Shown here piece by piece: positions 40,947 through 54,200 of a stretch of 64,000 nt of DNA. The stretch covers positions 1-64,000 of the forward strand of contig QLIY01000642.1 of assembly GCA_003260075.1 (NCBI GenBank), written 5' to 3'. The DNA comes from Phallusia mammillata (Eukaryota > Chordata > Ascidiacea > Phlebobranchia > Ascidiidae). A program made the position numbers and the translations under genes. Under the pieces are notes generated by a model. It was not told the DNA's origin. It saw only the letters and a list, made by a program, of their open reading frames with translations, and did no database searches. Each line of letters begins with the position of its first letter. Within the stretch, counting starts at the first letter, position 1.

Positions 40947-42968
40947 CTGTGTAGTAGACTTATGTGCCTGTTTTAATGTGTGTGTTGGTGTGGTGCTTTT
41001 TATAATCCTATACACTTCAATTAGGATTTGATCTCCGTGTGTTGCTATGCACTGGTTGCTCATTCAGTATTTTTTACGACTTTTTTATTTTTGTGGGTAG
41101 TGTTCCATGACGCCCGTCGATCAAAAGCTTTGCATATTCGACAATCGGTTCCTGTCGTTTCGCTTTGCCGTACATTTACATGTGCCTTACCTTGAAAAAG
41201 CTTTATTCATATAAATTTCGTGCAGATCAATTTCTTATGTTTGTGGTGCTGGTAAGAGAATCCTGCCTATCATGTTTTGGTATTTATTTTTACTACTTGT
41301 GAGTGTTTCAGGGGCCTTGTTTCCTACTAAAAGCAATTAGAAGATTATATGTAACTAATTTTGTCGTTTGTTAATGTGCTTTTTTTGCCAGTCCTGCCGT
41401 GTTTTGCCTGATAGGCCTTATTTAATAGTACTTGTTAGTTTTACCTATTCACCTATCAGCATTATTTGTATTTTTTGACACTAAGGTTGCCTATATTTAA
41501 ATCACCAAGTCGATGATACTTACGCAAGTGCAAGAAAGATTTTGTCAAAACAAGCTGGAATCTCGCATTGTAAAGTTAGAAACGTTTTTTTGTGAATTCC
41601 TTCTCATTGCAAACGTTGTAAATTTTATTGCATAACAACTAGCATTGGAATTTTATTGGTTATTTGCTGCAAAAGTGTCCCCGCGCTCCCCTCATTTTGC
41701 ATGTGACTGCTGTCGTCAGCGTCTGCATTTTGTGAGAAATAAAATATTTTTTGTACTTCTTCTGGGTTTCCAATTTGACCCAAACAATGTTTTTGTCGTG
41801 CAATGAAACTTTGTATCAGCAGAATTGTAATTGCATATCTGGATGTCTGCATACAAAATATTCCAAAACTTTGTGGAAGGTTGAAGAAGTTAACATTGTT
41901 CCTGTCAAACATGTAAAGACACAACCCCGTGGTGCCCAGACAATGTATGCAAACGCATATGTAGACCTTATTTTCGGTTGTTGTCGCAAGTCTGCAGTGT
42001 TTTAGTGTGCCTGCCGAAGTTCTCGTCATCCGACATTTTGCAGTGTGCAAAACCTTTGCCCAAACATCAGGTTTAGGTTTGAAGTCGTAAATTTTACCAC
42101 CTGTTGTAAATTGTTTTGCAGACACAAACTCTGTTGCAAGTTTCTGTAAACAGTTCGCAATGCCCCAGTTTTAATTTTGGGCCTTTTAACCTAATTTGGA
42201 AATTCGCTTTACGTAAATTGTCATCAATATTGGTACCATACCTTTGAACTCTTTTTTCACTTTATACGGAAAACTTGAAGATTTAAATTAATCTTAGTCG
42301 GGCATTTAGTGCGCTTGTCCACGTTTGATATTTCAGCTATTTTAAACATTTCGCAACAAAGAACGGCAATGGTGCAAAGGCCGATGTTGTGTAGTTATGG
42401 TCGGACATGCCCCGAATCAAATCATTAACCCGCGGTGCCAGTTTCTGGTTATCCTATGCATGCCACGTACCGTGTATTGACAAGCAAACATCGTCATCTG
42501 CGCATTTGCCAAGTATATCGCGCGCTATAATGTGATGTCTCGTCTGCATGTACACTGTTTGCTTTCGACTGCATGTATTTGCACCTGTTGTTACGCAAGT
42601 AGGATCGAGGTCACAATATCAACAGAAGTGAATGGTATTTGTTTGAATTGCTTGTAAATGCCCGTTAGTTTGTCCTCACCAGCACCGCGTATTTGTAGAA
42701 TGTTCTCCAAGTATTGGTAATCTTACTGTTGAGTATTTTTTGTTTATCTCGATTTGTACGGGTCCTTTGTACAACTTTTTTTCTTTAAAAGTGTGCGTTT
42801 TACAGTGAAATAAATCTGTTATTGTTGGACTAAAACAAGTTTTTGTGTGGTAAAAAGTGCTTACCGTCTTTATTTTAGCTTTCGGGCAGTTAGTTTGATT
42901 GCAAGTTTTAGGAGTTACTTTAGCACAGAAAACCATCAAGAAATATCTTTTGGAACTGTTGGAAAAAA
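40947..42968. other. CSPG4 3' region and intergenic sequence
   Basis: No splice-supported exons are seen. AATAAA motifs near 41738 and 42806 are candidate polyadenylation signals; the first could serve CSPG4. The promoter of the MAM gene should lie just before 42969. Confidence 0.4.
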
Positions 42969-45900
42969 ATGCATCCAGGCGGGACCTGGCTTTGGAAATT
43001 CGCAGTGGTTGCAGTTTTGGCACGTTTCGTGCAATCTGTCGGTAAGCTTAAAAATAAAATAAATGTTTCCATGATAGTACCTAAACACAATGTATATTTT
43101 GCAGATATCACATGCGATTTTGAAGCAGACGATTCTTGTCTGACACCAGATCCAAGCAATGTTTTGCAATGGACAAGGTTGAAAGGAACAACGCCATCAG
43201 TTGACACTGGGCCGTCGTTTGATCATACACTTGGGACTACAGCAGGTAGGTTAAACATCCAGATCAATCGATACTTCCCAATAAAACACGAAAATGCTAA
43301 CTTCGATAAAAATTATTTTCGAAATTTTAGACAAAAAACACAAAATAAACAACATAAGTGCAAAAAGCAGGGAGTCGAACCTGCACTGAACTCGAACCTG
43401 TTTAAGCGGAATAACTTGTTAAACCCGATCCGTAAACTATATTTCATAAAAACCCGATCTGTAAATTATATTTCCTAAAAATCCGATCTGTAAATTTAAT
43501 TTTTCAAAACCCGATTTGTAAATTATATTTTTTTAAAACCCGATCTGTAAATTATATTATTTTTAAAACCCGATCCGGAGTTGAACCCCATATTTTGTAT
43601 GGTGCTGAACCGAAACCGAACCAGTACAAAATCAGCCTGTTTTTTTTGTGATCGCCACCACAAAATATTGATTTGGAAACAACACGCACTGAAGAATACG
43701 CGACAAAACATCCATAGGGCGTGTCAAAACTGTTGTAATACATGGTGTCGCGCAGTGCACAGTCGAAATTCGTCTTGAGGTTACGGTAATGGAGTTTAAG
43801 CCGTTTATCTAATTTTAATTGCACACTTTAACACGTCCTTACTAAACGTTCCGGTTTCAGGCAAATTACTCGGTTTGGATCGCGTAATTTGCCTAAACTG
43901 GAACAAAACCCAAACCCGAAAACTTTTTTTTAAACCTGAACAGAAACCCAAAAGCAATAAATAGTAAACCCAAACCGATCTTGAACTCATACAACAGGCG
44001 GTTTGACACACTGACAAAAAGCAACTTAGAAATAGAAAAGAAAACTGGCAGAGAACATGTACGCAAAACTGGAGAATAACGTTCTCTAAAGCAGTGGTTC
44101 CCAACCTTTCTACACTGTGGGACCGGTAAAAATGTAAAAAATCTCCATGGACCGGCAACGAAAGATCGTAGTAAATGCAACACATATTTGTAAGCTTTTT
44201 GTTCACCAAAGTTGTCGATGCGCAACATAATGCAAGATTTAGTCATAGCCTATGTATTTAGGGCGTAAAATTACAACCAAACGGCAATCAAGTCAACTCA
44301 AACAACAAAACGCCAATCCATTTACATACAAAATCAATGCTATCTCAAAAGCGAAGAATAACTTCGTTTTACAAAAAAAAGTTGAATGCTACACACAGTT
44401 TATGACAAAAAAATCATAAACGTCACAAAAGCTTTGTTAAACAATTTGCGGGTATCAACGATGGAGAGCTACCCCAGTTTTACAGCCAGGCGTAAAATAA
44501 GTTTTGCAGGTACCAACAACTTTGCAATAGGCCTATCATTCTATATTAAAAAGTAGCTTGGCATAAAGTGAGATAATTCGCGGACCGGCAAAATATTTAC
44601 GCGGACCGGCGGTTGGGAACCACTGCTCTAAAGTAGTCTAAACTAAGCCTATCGCATAAAACCGATTTCGACTAAAAGCAGCTGTGTCTTCCGCGAACGC
44701 TAAATATTGCCCTAATGTCATCTTTTTACCTTTCACATAATAGAATGATACGTTTAACTTTTCCTGAAATGTTTAACGCACATTGTAGTCGCGGTGGAAA
44801 TAAAAATAAGCAAAAGGAGGTTTTACTCAACCTTCTCATCAAACAAATAGCCTTGTGACGTCACGGATGCGTTTAAAGCGTTGTGTGATTATTGCTTATT
44901 GATTTGACAATCAGATGAAGTTTGTTCGGAGTTAACTATACCGAATCCAAGCGTTTCGGCAATCGTAAACAAAAAAGGAACGTATGTAATACCCTATAGA
45001 GGCACAAGGATAAATAGACAGTTGGGCATAAATTTAAGTTGAGGTTATTGCCTTGTAAACAAGCAACAGTACTGAACTCGTTGATTTTTGCCATATCATT
45101 GATTTGCGCCTTTTGTTATCTTGCTTTTTGCTGCAGCCAGTTACAGTTTTTGTTCGAATCACGTTTACCTCGCGTCGTTATTTCCAGTTTAGTTTAAAAG
45201 TTGTTAGACCATTTTGAGATTAACGAAACTTCAGAAATTGTTTTTGTACTGCAGCTAGCTACTCTTTGGCCTCTCGGTTTGCTAGTATTATGTTAAGCTG
45301 ATTCTTTTTTTCCTAAAAGCATGTTTTGAGTTACTTTTTTGCAGTTTAAGTACTGCTGTGCAGTGTATATTATATAGTGTGCATAGCCTTTTGAATGCTG
45401 ATGAATTTGTAAGCACCTTTACGCATTTTAACAGGATACTACATGTACACTGAAGCCTCAGGTGGTACAGGAGTTGCAGTTGGCGCAAAAACCAGACTGC
45501 TGACACAATCGAAATCGTTTACATCCACCGAAAGTTGTGCTCGATTTTGGTATCATATGTACGGATCTGGAATCGGTAGGACTTTCTGTTTATTACAATT
45601 TTGCAAAAAAGACGTACCCAATTAGTTGGTAAACCTAGTTTCTGCCTTTCGGTCAAAAAAAGGTGTGTGTAACATTTTTGGAAGCGCCATACTGACAACA
45701 CGAAATCAGTCGAAAAAGAAAACAATCCCTGGGATTATCACACAGACGAACTTAATGTTGTTTAGGCGAACTTAATGTGTATGTACGGCAAACTGGAGCA
45801 GCTCTTGGCACACCAAGTCGGTCACTTACTGGAAACCAAGGTAACCGATGGTACTACGATGGTGTTACCGTACCAGCCGGTTCATCGAGTCGATGGGAGG

Positions 45901-47569
45901 CTGTCTTTGAGGGAGTACTTGGCGTTGATTATAGAAGTGACATAGCTATCGATGATGTCACGATCTCGGATGATCCCTGTGGACCAAAAGGTAACATTTA
46001 TTTCGACATTGTTTTGAAGTTTTGAATTATTATGCCTAGTTTAAAGGTAACAGTGGCTACAGTTTGATGTTAATTTTCGAAAGTAAAAATTTCCTAATTC
46101 GCCTTAGTTTAATACTTTAATATAACTCTTCTGACTCGTATTAAAACCAATTGAAAAATTTTAGCAAACAAATTTCACCCAAATATTAATGCCATTAATA
46201 AAAAGTCTTGTCTTTTTTGTTTAGACGCATGTACCTTTGAAGATGTAAATTTGTGTTTTTGGTCGCCTGACCCCACCGCCGAATTCAACTGGCAAATTGG
46301 CGCCAATGTCGACGGAGGACCAATTATTGACCATACCACCGGGACTGATTCAGGTATGTATTGGGTATTTTTTTATTTTGGTCGCATAAATGCAGTATAA
46401 GGGTTTGATTGGATAGCATGTTTTTGCTGCAAGTGGACGTGGGTTAGAATGTTGAAAAGTTAAAATGTATTTATATTATATTACCTTATTTTAGGGACTT
46501 ACATTTATGCTTTACCCGATGGGAGAAACAAAGGAGATATTGCACGGATAACGTCAATTTTATTTGATGCTACCTCACCCGACACCAACCTATGCTTCCA
46601 GTTCTGGTAAGATGATTCACATCCAACAACACGCACTATTATGCACACAATAGGTTTTAGAAAAGAGCAGCATTTTATCTAAAAATCGTAAAAGAAACTA
46701 CTGTTTTTTACGACGACAAGAAAATCGTTAAACCAACTACCGTGTTTCCTATTATTTGTATGTGTAAGGGTGATCCTTGCACAAATTTGGCAAATGTAAC
46801 ATGATCGTGAAGTAGGTACGAGTCCTACCGCAGGCTAGATCTTTCTATCCTACGCCTTGCCATGTCGTGAATGCTTGGTGAGTGGTGACCGACTGGTTCG
46901 GTAAACCGTCTTCAATGAGCCTGGCGTACGGTGGTTTAACAAGTGAGGTGTGTATGCTTTTTTTCAAGGTCAGAGTAGGAGACTCAAAACGCACACGTTA
47001 ACATTTTAGCTGCACTTGTACTTCGTACAATAATTTCACAACACAAAGCCAAAAAAGCGTGTTGCAGCTGGACAACAGCATTGTTACGAAAGTTACTTGT
47101 TAGACCAACTATGACGTCACATAACATGGCCCAGTCCTCACTTGTTAAATATGACAAAGAGAATTGACATGCGTTCAACGCAGTGGTTCTCAAACTTTTT
47201 CATTATATTTTCAAAACGATCACTTTGCAATTATATCAAGGGCTCGCGGTCCTTTAGCTGGAATGCGTATTTTAGCAAAACGATAGTTGATTTGCTGAAC
47301 TTTAGCTAGTGAAGCAAAAATAACCAAAAAAAAACGACATCAAAGACAAGACAAAAAAAAACATTACGATTGTGCGCGAACAGTTGCTTTTTGTTAGTTG
47401 TCACGCAATAAAGGCTATTGTTTAGCAATGGAGACAGTCGATCTTTAATTTTCCTTTTATTTACACTTATTCAGTGGCACAAGCTTACGCCAAATACGAT
47501 TATAGAAGTACTTCAACCTTTTCACGGTCCCCCCCAAAATTGCCTCACGGACCCCTAAAGGACCGCGGA

Positions 47570-47646
<77 letters not shown>

Positions 47647-50538
47647 AGTTTAAGAACCGCTGGTTCAACGCGAAGTATTTAATGTAAAACTAAACGCTTT
47701 GTTGTAGGTACTACATCAGCGGTGCAGACATCGGTTCTATTGAAGTTATGGTTCGTGGAAACGACGATTTGACGAAAAGTTCACGCGTTTGGCGAGTTAT
47801 CGGGGATCAGGGTGATGCATGGCACAAAGGACAAGTCTCAATTAACAGCTCCAGTACCAGTTTTCGGGTTTGTTATTCTTTAAATTTTATGTCTGCTAAA
47901 TATTACATTGTACTGGATGTTCACACAAGAAATATACAGGTTCGGCCACAGTTAGACCTACCATATTTTCTTTACCAAAAACATTGCCCTTAAAATTGTC
48001 AACAGCTACTTCTTTAATACAGTATTTGACTTTTACACACAGTTAAAATCGTCCAGTTTGCTTAAAGGTAACTTCTGGTAATTGTTGGTAATAACTATCA
48101 CAAATTAGTCACACTACGTATTTTTGGCTACAAAGTTACTATAAGTTTAAGCTGGTGACTGTTTTGGAATGCCTTTTAAGTATATCCCTCCAAAAAGTGT
48201 ACTTGGGCATTTTTACGGTCCTTGTAGGTCTGTAGATCCAGTCGGTTTAAGTGAAAAGGAAGAAAGAACATAGTTTAGAGATCGTAGATACACAACAATT
48301 TTGTTGGGATGCTACAAACGTAATCTGGTTAAGTAAAATTGCCCTTTTTATTAGATTGACATTGAGGCTCGAATGTCAGTTGGGGATTTCGGTGTTATGG
48401 CCATTGATGATATTACAACATCTGCAGAAAACTGCTCAGGTACGTTACAACACCAAACTAAATGTTCATCTTAAAGAAGCGCTGTTTTTCTTCATTGCAC
48501 CGTAGACTAAAACGTTTCAGCAAATTTGTCGTAATATACAAACTCCGCTTGTATTTTTGCTTCATGGAAAATGTACATAAACACAGGCCAGCCGGTTGAT
48601 GCCATTCTTGAGCGCAGTGGCCCTTACCTTATTTACTCCTACAACTTGCCAACACATGCATTTGACCTTCAAAATGCCAACGAGGCTTTCCTTAGCGATA
48701 CTGATCCCGAAAGATTTTTTATCGTGTCGCCTGGTTTGTCTGGGGCGCCTGGCTCGGTGTCTTTTGAATCCGAGGCACAACCATTCTACTACTTACGGCA
48801 CCGAAATTATTTTTTGTACCTGGACCCAAAGGTCACAGATGATCTTTACTTGGATGACGCAACGTTCTTCCCACGCTCCGACACGTTTTATCCGGTAAGT
48901 TGGCCACCATTGTGTGACAGAAGCTTACAAATGTGTGAAAATGTTTGTGTGAGCATTGTTTAATACTATTTTCTACTGAATGCGTATTTGAAGAATACCA
49001 GGGAAAGACAATTGCGTGTTTTAAGTCATATTTCCACAACACCTTTTTTGTGCTTACTTATTATGATAATTATCAAGTGTATTTTTTTCTTTCAACCCAA
49101 TTCAATAATATATTCTTATGTTAAGCATGCCTGCAATATGTTTCGTTAGAGATAGAAATGCGTTGTGTATTTGTTTCTAAAAAAATTGATTTAGGGTTAT
49201 ACCGTTTACGAGTCCAGCAACTATCCAAATCACTACATACGTCACGACATCAATTTACAACTAAAAATTGAGCTGGATGACAACACAGATGCTATGCACC
49301 AAGATGCAAGTTTCCAACTAACAGAAAGTAAGATCGAAATGTAGAAATATTGTCAGTCACCTAAAAATATATTTATACATATTTCCAAATACTGAAGTAT
49401 TGTTTTTTGTTTGAACCGTCATGAAAGTACAGTTTTTCAAAAAAAAATCATATTTTCGTAGACCTGGGTACATTTGACTGTGACTTCGAGTTAAGTATTT
49501 GTGGATGGACGAACTTGCGAGAAAGTGATGACGTCGACTGGACACGTCACATGGGATCGACTGATTCTGAACATACAGGTCCTGAAGGAGATCACACACA
49601 TGGAAGTAAGTTATTATACTGTGTAAAAATTAGACAATTTTGTGCAATGAAAAAACTATATTGAGAAAAAAAAATAAATAAATATGGTTTCAAGTAAAAA
49701 ACTTTGTGTTTTATTTACTGATACTTGGTTTTAGATGTATGCTTCAACCGCGAGAATGATATAAACGTGGTGTGGGACGAGTTTTCTGATCCAACATACC
49801 ACAATCCGCCACATATATGGAACTTCGGACAGTAAGGACGCTAATACCAATACATTGATAACACTGAAAAAAAAACTAAAATACGTTTTTTCTTGTTTTT
49901 TTTGTCCATGTTTTAATACTACATTTTTTTGTTTCTCTTTCGGCAAATTTGTGAATGTTGGACTGAATCAAAAATATTATTCAGTACCGCTACAAACCTT
50001 AAACCGAAACGAAATACTTTACGGATCGTTTTTTTGTGGATCTAAATAAAGTTATTTACAGCCCAAACAGAAACTTTTTGTAATACATCACACAAGCTGA
50101 ACGAAACAATAATTTGCAGACAAGGTGGTTCGTACTTTAGACAACATTGAATACCTAATAATTATGTTTTAAATGGTTTGTAGCAACGGACTGGGTAATT
50201 CCAGCTTTCAGTGGTTTTATAAACAGTTTGGATCGAAATAAGGTCCTTTTCGGCATTATTTGTACATTGTGCCGACGCATTTTTGTACTGACGAACAAAT
50301 AAGTCGTTGAATAATTATGGGTCCCCTTCCCTGAAGGGGACCCATTTTGATTTTACTCGATTTAGTTGTTTTTGTTTTTCTTTTTTTTTCTTCCCTGAAG
50401 TTTGTCCACCCCATTTTGCCGTGAAATGTTTGATGGATTTCGATGAAACATTCAGAGATGGTAAATGAGGTTATGCAGATGTGCCATCTTCTTCGTTTGA
50501 CTTGATAACCCCAGTATTTACCCCGCTAGACCCCAAAA

Positions 50539-50607
<69 letters not shown>

Positions 50608-51200
50608 GGTTGCTGCGGACCACAAACAGAAAATTTCTGTAGTGTAATAGTATAATAAAGGGGGGTGTTAACAGCCTTATGACGTCAGAAGTGTTAACGA
50701 ATGTTGCTAATGACACCTCTAGTGGTCAGAATGTTAAACATTGGCCGATTTGGATAAAATTTTACAGGACTGTTGTTTGGGTCATTGTGGTCTTGGGTCA
50801 TTGTGGATTTTAAACTTTTGAGTGTAGAACCCTATCAGTTACCCCACTAACCCCCTAATGGGTAAAAATTTGAAAACATTGTCGGAATCAAATGAAATTT
50901 GGACAGCTTGCAGAGTTTGTCATTTATAGGTGTCGATTGTTGTGTTTAACCCTGTAGTTCCAATATTTACCCCTCTTGCCCCCTAGTATGGGTGAATTTT
51001 TTAAACAATGTCTGAATTGGATGAAATTTGGATAACTTATGGAGTGTGCCATTTATAGTTGTTGATTGTTGTGTTCCACCCTGTCAACCCAACATTAACC
51101 CCACTAGCCCCCAAAATGGGTCCATTTTTTAAACAATAATGTCGGAATTGATTGATTTTTTTTCAGATAGAACACAAAATAAAAACACCCTGAAAAATGT

Positions 51201-51291
<91 letters not shown>

Positions 51292-54200
51292 CAAAACTTT
51301 CCATACTTATCTCTTTAAATGCATTATTTACAAATTTGCATGTGTGGGGACCCATAAGTTTCTACTTGCAGAAACAACCATGGTTATAAAAGACAGTGGA
51401 TGTTATGGGACCCAATATAAAACAAATATGGGAAATATTTTATTGTTTTAAAATAGGTTATGGTGTATATGCAATGTCAATGTGTGCTAAGCCACCCTTT
51501 TAGTTTGTTTTGTTTTTTAGATATTTGGACAGCGAAATTGATAAGTGTGAATACGAATGCTCTTTGCAACCGCTTTGTGCAGCCTACTGTTTTCACACCA
51601 ACACGGAACAAAACGGACAATATTCCGGATATTGCTACGGAAGGTCTCTAAAATGTTTCTTTAATTCCGCTGTATTAAACGCCCAACCCGAAAAATCCAG
51701 TCATGCGGATTTAATTTTAAATTAAATTAAATTTACCAATTTATATTTCCAGGTCCAACGAAACGAACGTGGCTGTCGCAGAGGCAAATCACATCTCTGG
51801 ATTTCGGATTGACTGCACTCAGGGTTATTACATGTTTCTAGAAAGTTCTTTTCCTAACGTACCCGGTGACAAGGCGAGATTGGTCAGTCCCTCTGTCGTA
51901 GCTGATGGAAGTAAGTGTTGAATGTTAAACATAAATTAGACACCATTGGTGCTTAATGTGCACAACAAAATATTCAAATATTCAATAGTCTACTTCTAGG
52001 GCACTGCTAATAAACAAATGTAAAAAATATATATTAAAATTTGCTGATTACAAACAGTATACAACTAATGCCTTTTTAAAAACATTGAAATACAAACACA
52101 GTTGCCAATAAAACCTAAAACATAGACTTGCTATTTACTTTTGACAAAAAAACGTATGTAATATTCAACTAAGATTTTCAACAATTCCTTTCACCATAAT
52201 GCTCTTGTTTAAAGGCGCGAAGTGTGTGTCTTTTTGGTATCACATGCATGGGACAAATGCTGGAGTAGTGAATGTATACGTGCAGACATCGGACATTGTA
52301 CCTGATCAGCCATTTTGGTCTCGTCATGGCGCTCAGGGACGCTGGTGGAGGCCGGTCCAGGTACGTTGTTCAATATATGGTTTGTTTTAAGTCTTTCAGT
52401 AAATCTATCGTGGAACTGAAAAACAGTTATGGATGAAATCACTAGTGCTGATAATTACTGTATTATGGTTGTGTGTTTTTTCAATCTGCATTGGAGTGAA
52501 TATTTTTTATTTTTGTTTGTTTACTTTTTTCCAGATCAATATTAAGTCAAGCGATCCGTACAGAATTGTTGTGGAAGCTGTAGCTGGTGGAGGAGATTTG
52601 TCCGATTTAGCAGTTGATGACATGTTAATTGCCGACGGGGAATGTCCTTCTGTATGTTATTTTTTTTGCAACTTATACATCAAACCAACTTCCTTAGTTG
52701 ATAGGAGTGACATGAAAAGTTAAAATCGCATTTTCTATACAGAATGTCGTTTGCGATTTGGAAACATCATCAATATGTGGTTGGGAATATGACACGGGTG
52801 CTGACTTTTTATGGACGTGGAAAACTGGTACAACTTCTTCAACAACTACCGGCCCGTCATATGACCACTCAATGCAAACTGCACAAGGACATTATCTGTA
52901 CATCGAAACCTCCAGTCCCAGAGTACGTTGCTTTTAGGTTAAGAAAAGAAAAGAATAGTTGACCCTTTGCAGTCAAAATTTAATCATTTTTATTTGAAGT
53001 CTAGACTTATTGACAAGTTATTTGCAACCTTACCAAATTGTGAAATATTTTATAAGACAAAAAGTATCTTAATAAACATTTATTGCAGTTTAATGAATCT
53101 TTTAGGCCATAATATTTGAATCAATGTGCAGGTGGTTGGAGATTTGGCCAGGTTATATTCGCCCACCTACTCTGGTTCGAACCAAAGTCTATGTTTCCAG
53201 TTTTACTATCACATGTATGGTACCAACATTGGATCGCTTTCCATTACACTGGCGCATGGAATAGATATAGGTATGACGCAACGTGTCTTGTTTAGTTACT
53301 TGAGTATCACATTTCGCTCCTGATGATAAAAGCTCTTGATAAAAGTTTTAATCTTTAAGAAATAGCTTGTATGATATTCAATTAAAAATTAGTATTTAGC
53401 ACAGATAAAGTTGGGGCCACAATCACCGCCTATAAATAGCAGGCCAAGGCAAAATTTTGTATACTTTTATTATGATTCGATGTAGCTTTCCCTCAAACTA
53501 GGTTATCTAGTTTCGATAACGTACATCCTCTGCTGATTCCAGCAAAATGTTTCTCTCGCGTTCGGTGACCCGCTTTAGACATGCTCCAAATTTTGGACTT
53601 ATTTTCACTGTTGTGTGGATTTTCTTGGTCAAACAAATTGAACATAACTAATTGATCTTTCACAGGTCTTCCGATATGGCATAGAGAAGGAAACCAAGGA
53701 GATTTGTGGTTACTGGGTCAATCCACAATTACATCACAAGACGATTTCGAAATTATGATTGAAGCAACTGTCGGTGCCAGTTATCTGGGAGACATTGCTA
53801 TCGACGATCTTGCCTTGATAGATGGTCCTTGTAATGAGGTAAAACATATATGCCGCCAAATGCGAGCAAAATAACCAAAATATGTTGCAGTTTCATCTAG
53901 AAGTAAAAACAACTTTTTAAATTTCAATTACTTTTTCTTGCTGTTACAAATTTAGAAGTAAAAACAACTTCTTCTTTCCTGTCACTCTATTAAACTGTTT
54001 TTGGTTACAGATTTGTGATTTCGAACATCCAGAACCTTGTTTGTGGTATAACGTTCCATTGACTGATAATTTTGATTGGAGCGAACAGCAGGGAAAATAC
54101 GTGGCAGAAGGAAAAGGTCCTTTGATTGATCACACCACGATAAGCAACGGAGGTATGCATGTTAAACATGGACTCCCTGATCCATTTTTGTTTCATTTGT

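Larger units (their letters stand above)
50315..51357. mobile_element. Inverted-repeat element with internal ~125-bp tandem repeats
   Basis: The left end TTATGGGTCCCC and right end GGGGACCCATAA are exact inverses. Just inside the left end is a hairpin, GGGTCCCCTTC-CCT-GAAGGGGACCC. Units starting near 50830, 50950 and 51078 repeat 'ccctgt...taccccactagccccc...atgggt...ttgttgtgtt' at about 122-128 bp, and a partial unit near 50508 runs into a G run. Two long G runs (50539-50604, 51201-51289) interrupt it. It lies in an intron of the MAM gene. I do not recognise the family. Confidence 0.6.
49735..51910 (+). other. Cys-rich PAN-like insert inside MAM3
   Basis: Exons 49735-49831, 51521-51643 and the start of 51753-51910 encode about 97 residues between the MAM3 N-half (ending GDHTHG) and C-half (starting YYMFLESS). 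All three junctions keep the frame. Seven Cys are present, including KCEYECSLQPLCAAYCFH and GYCYGR, a spacing like the PAN/apple core. I call it PAN-like only by spacing. The MAM fold apparently tolerates an insertion at the loop between its N-terminal strand pair and the YYmf.E strand. Confidence 0.6.
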
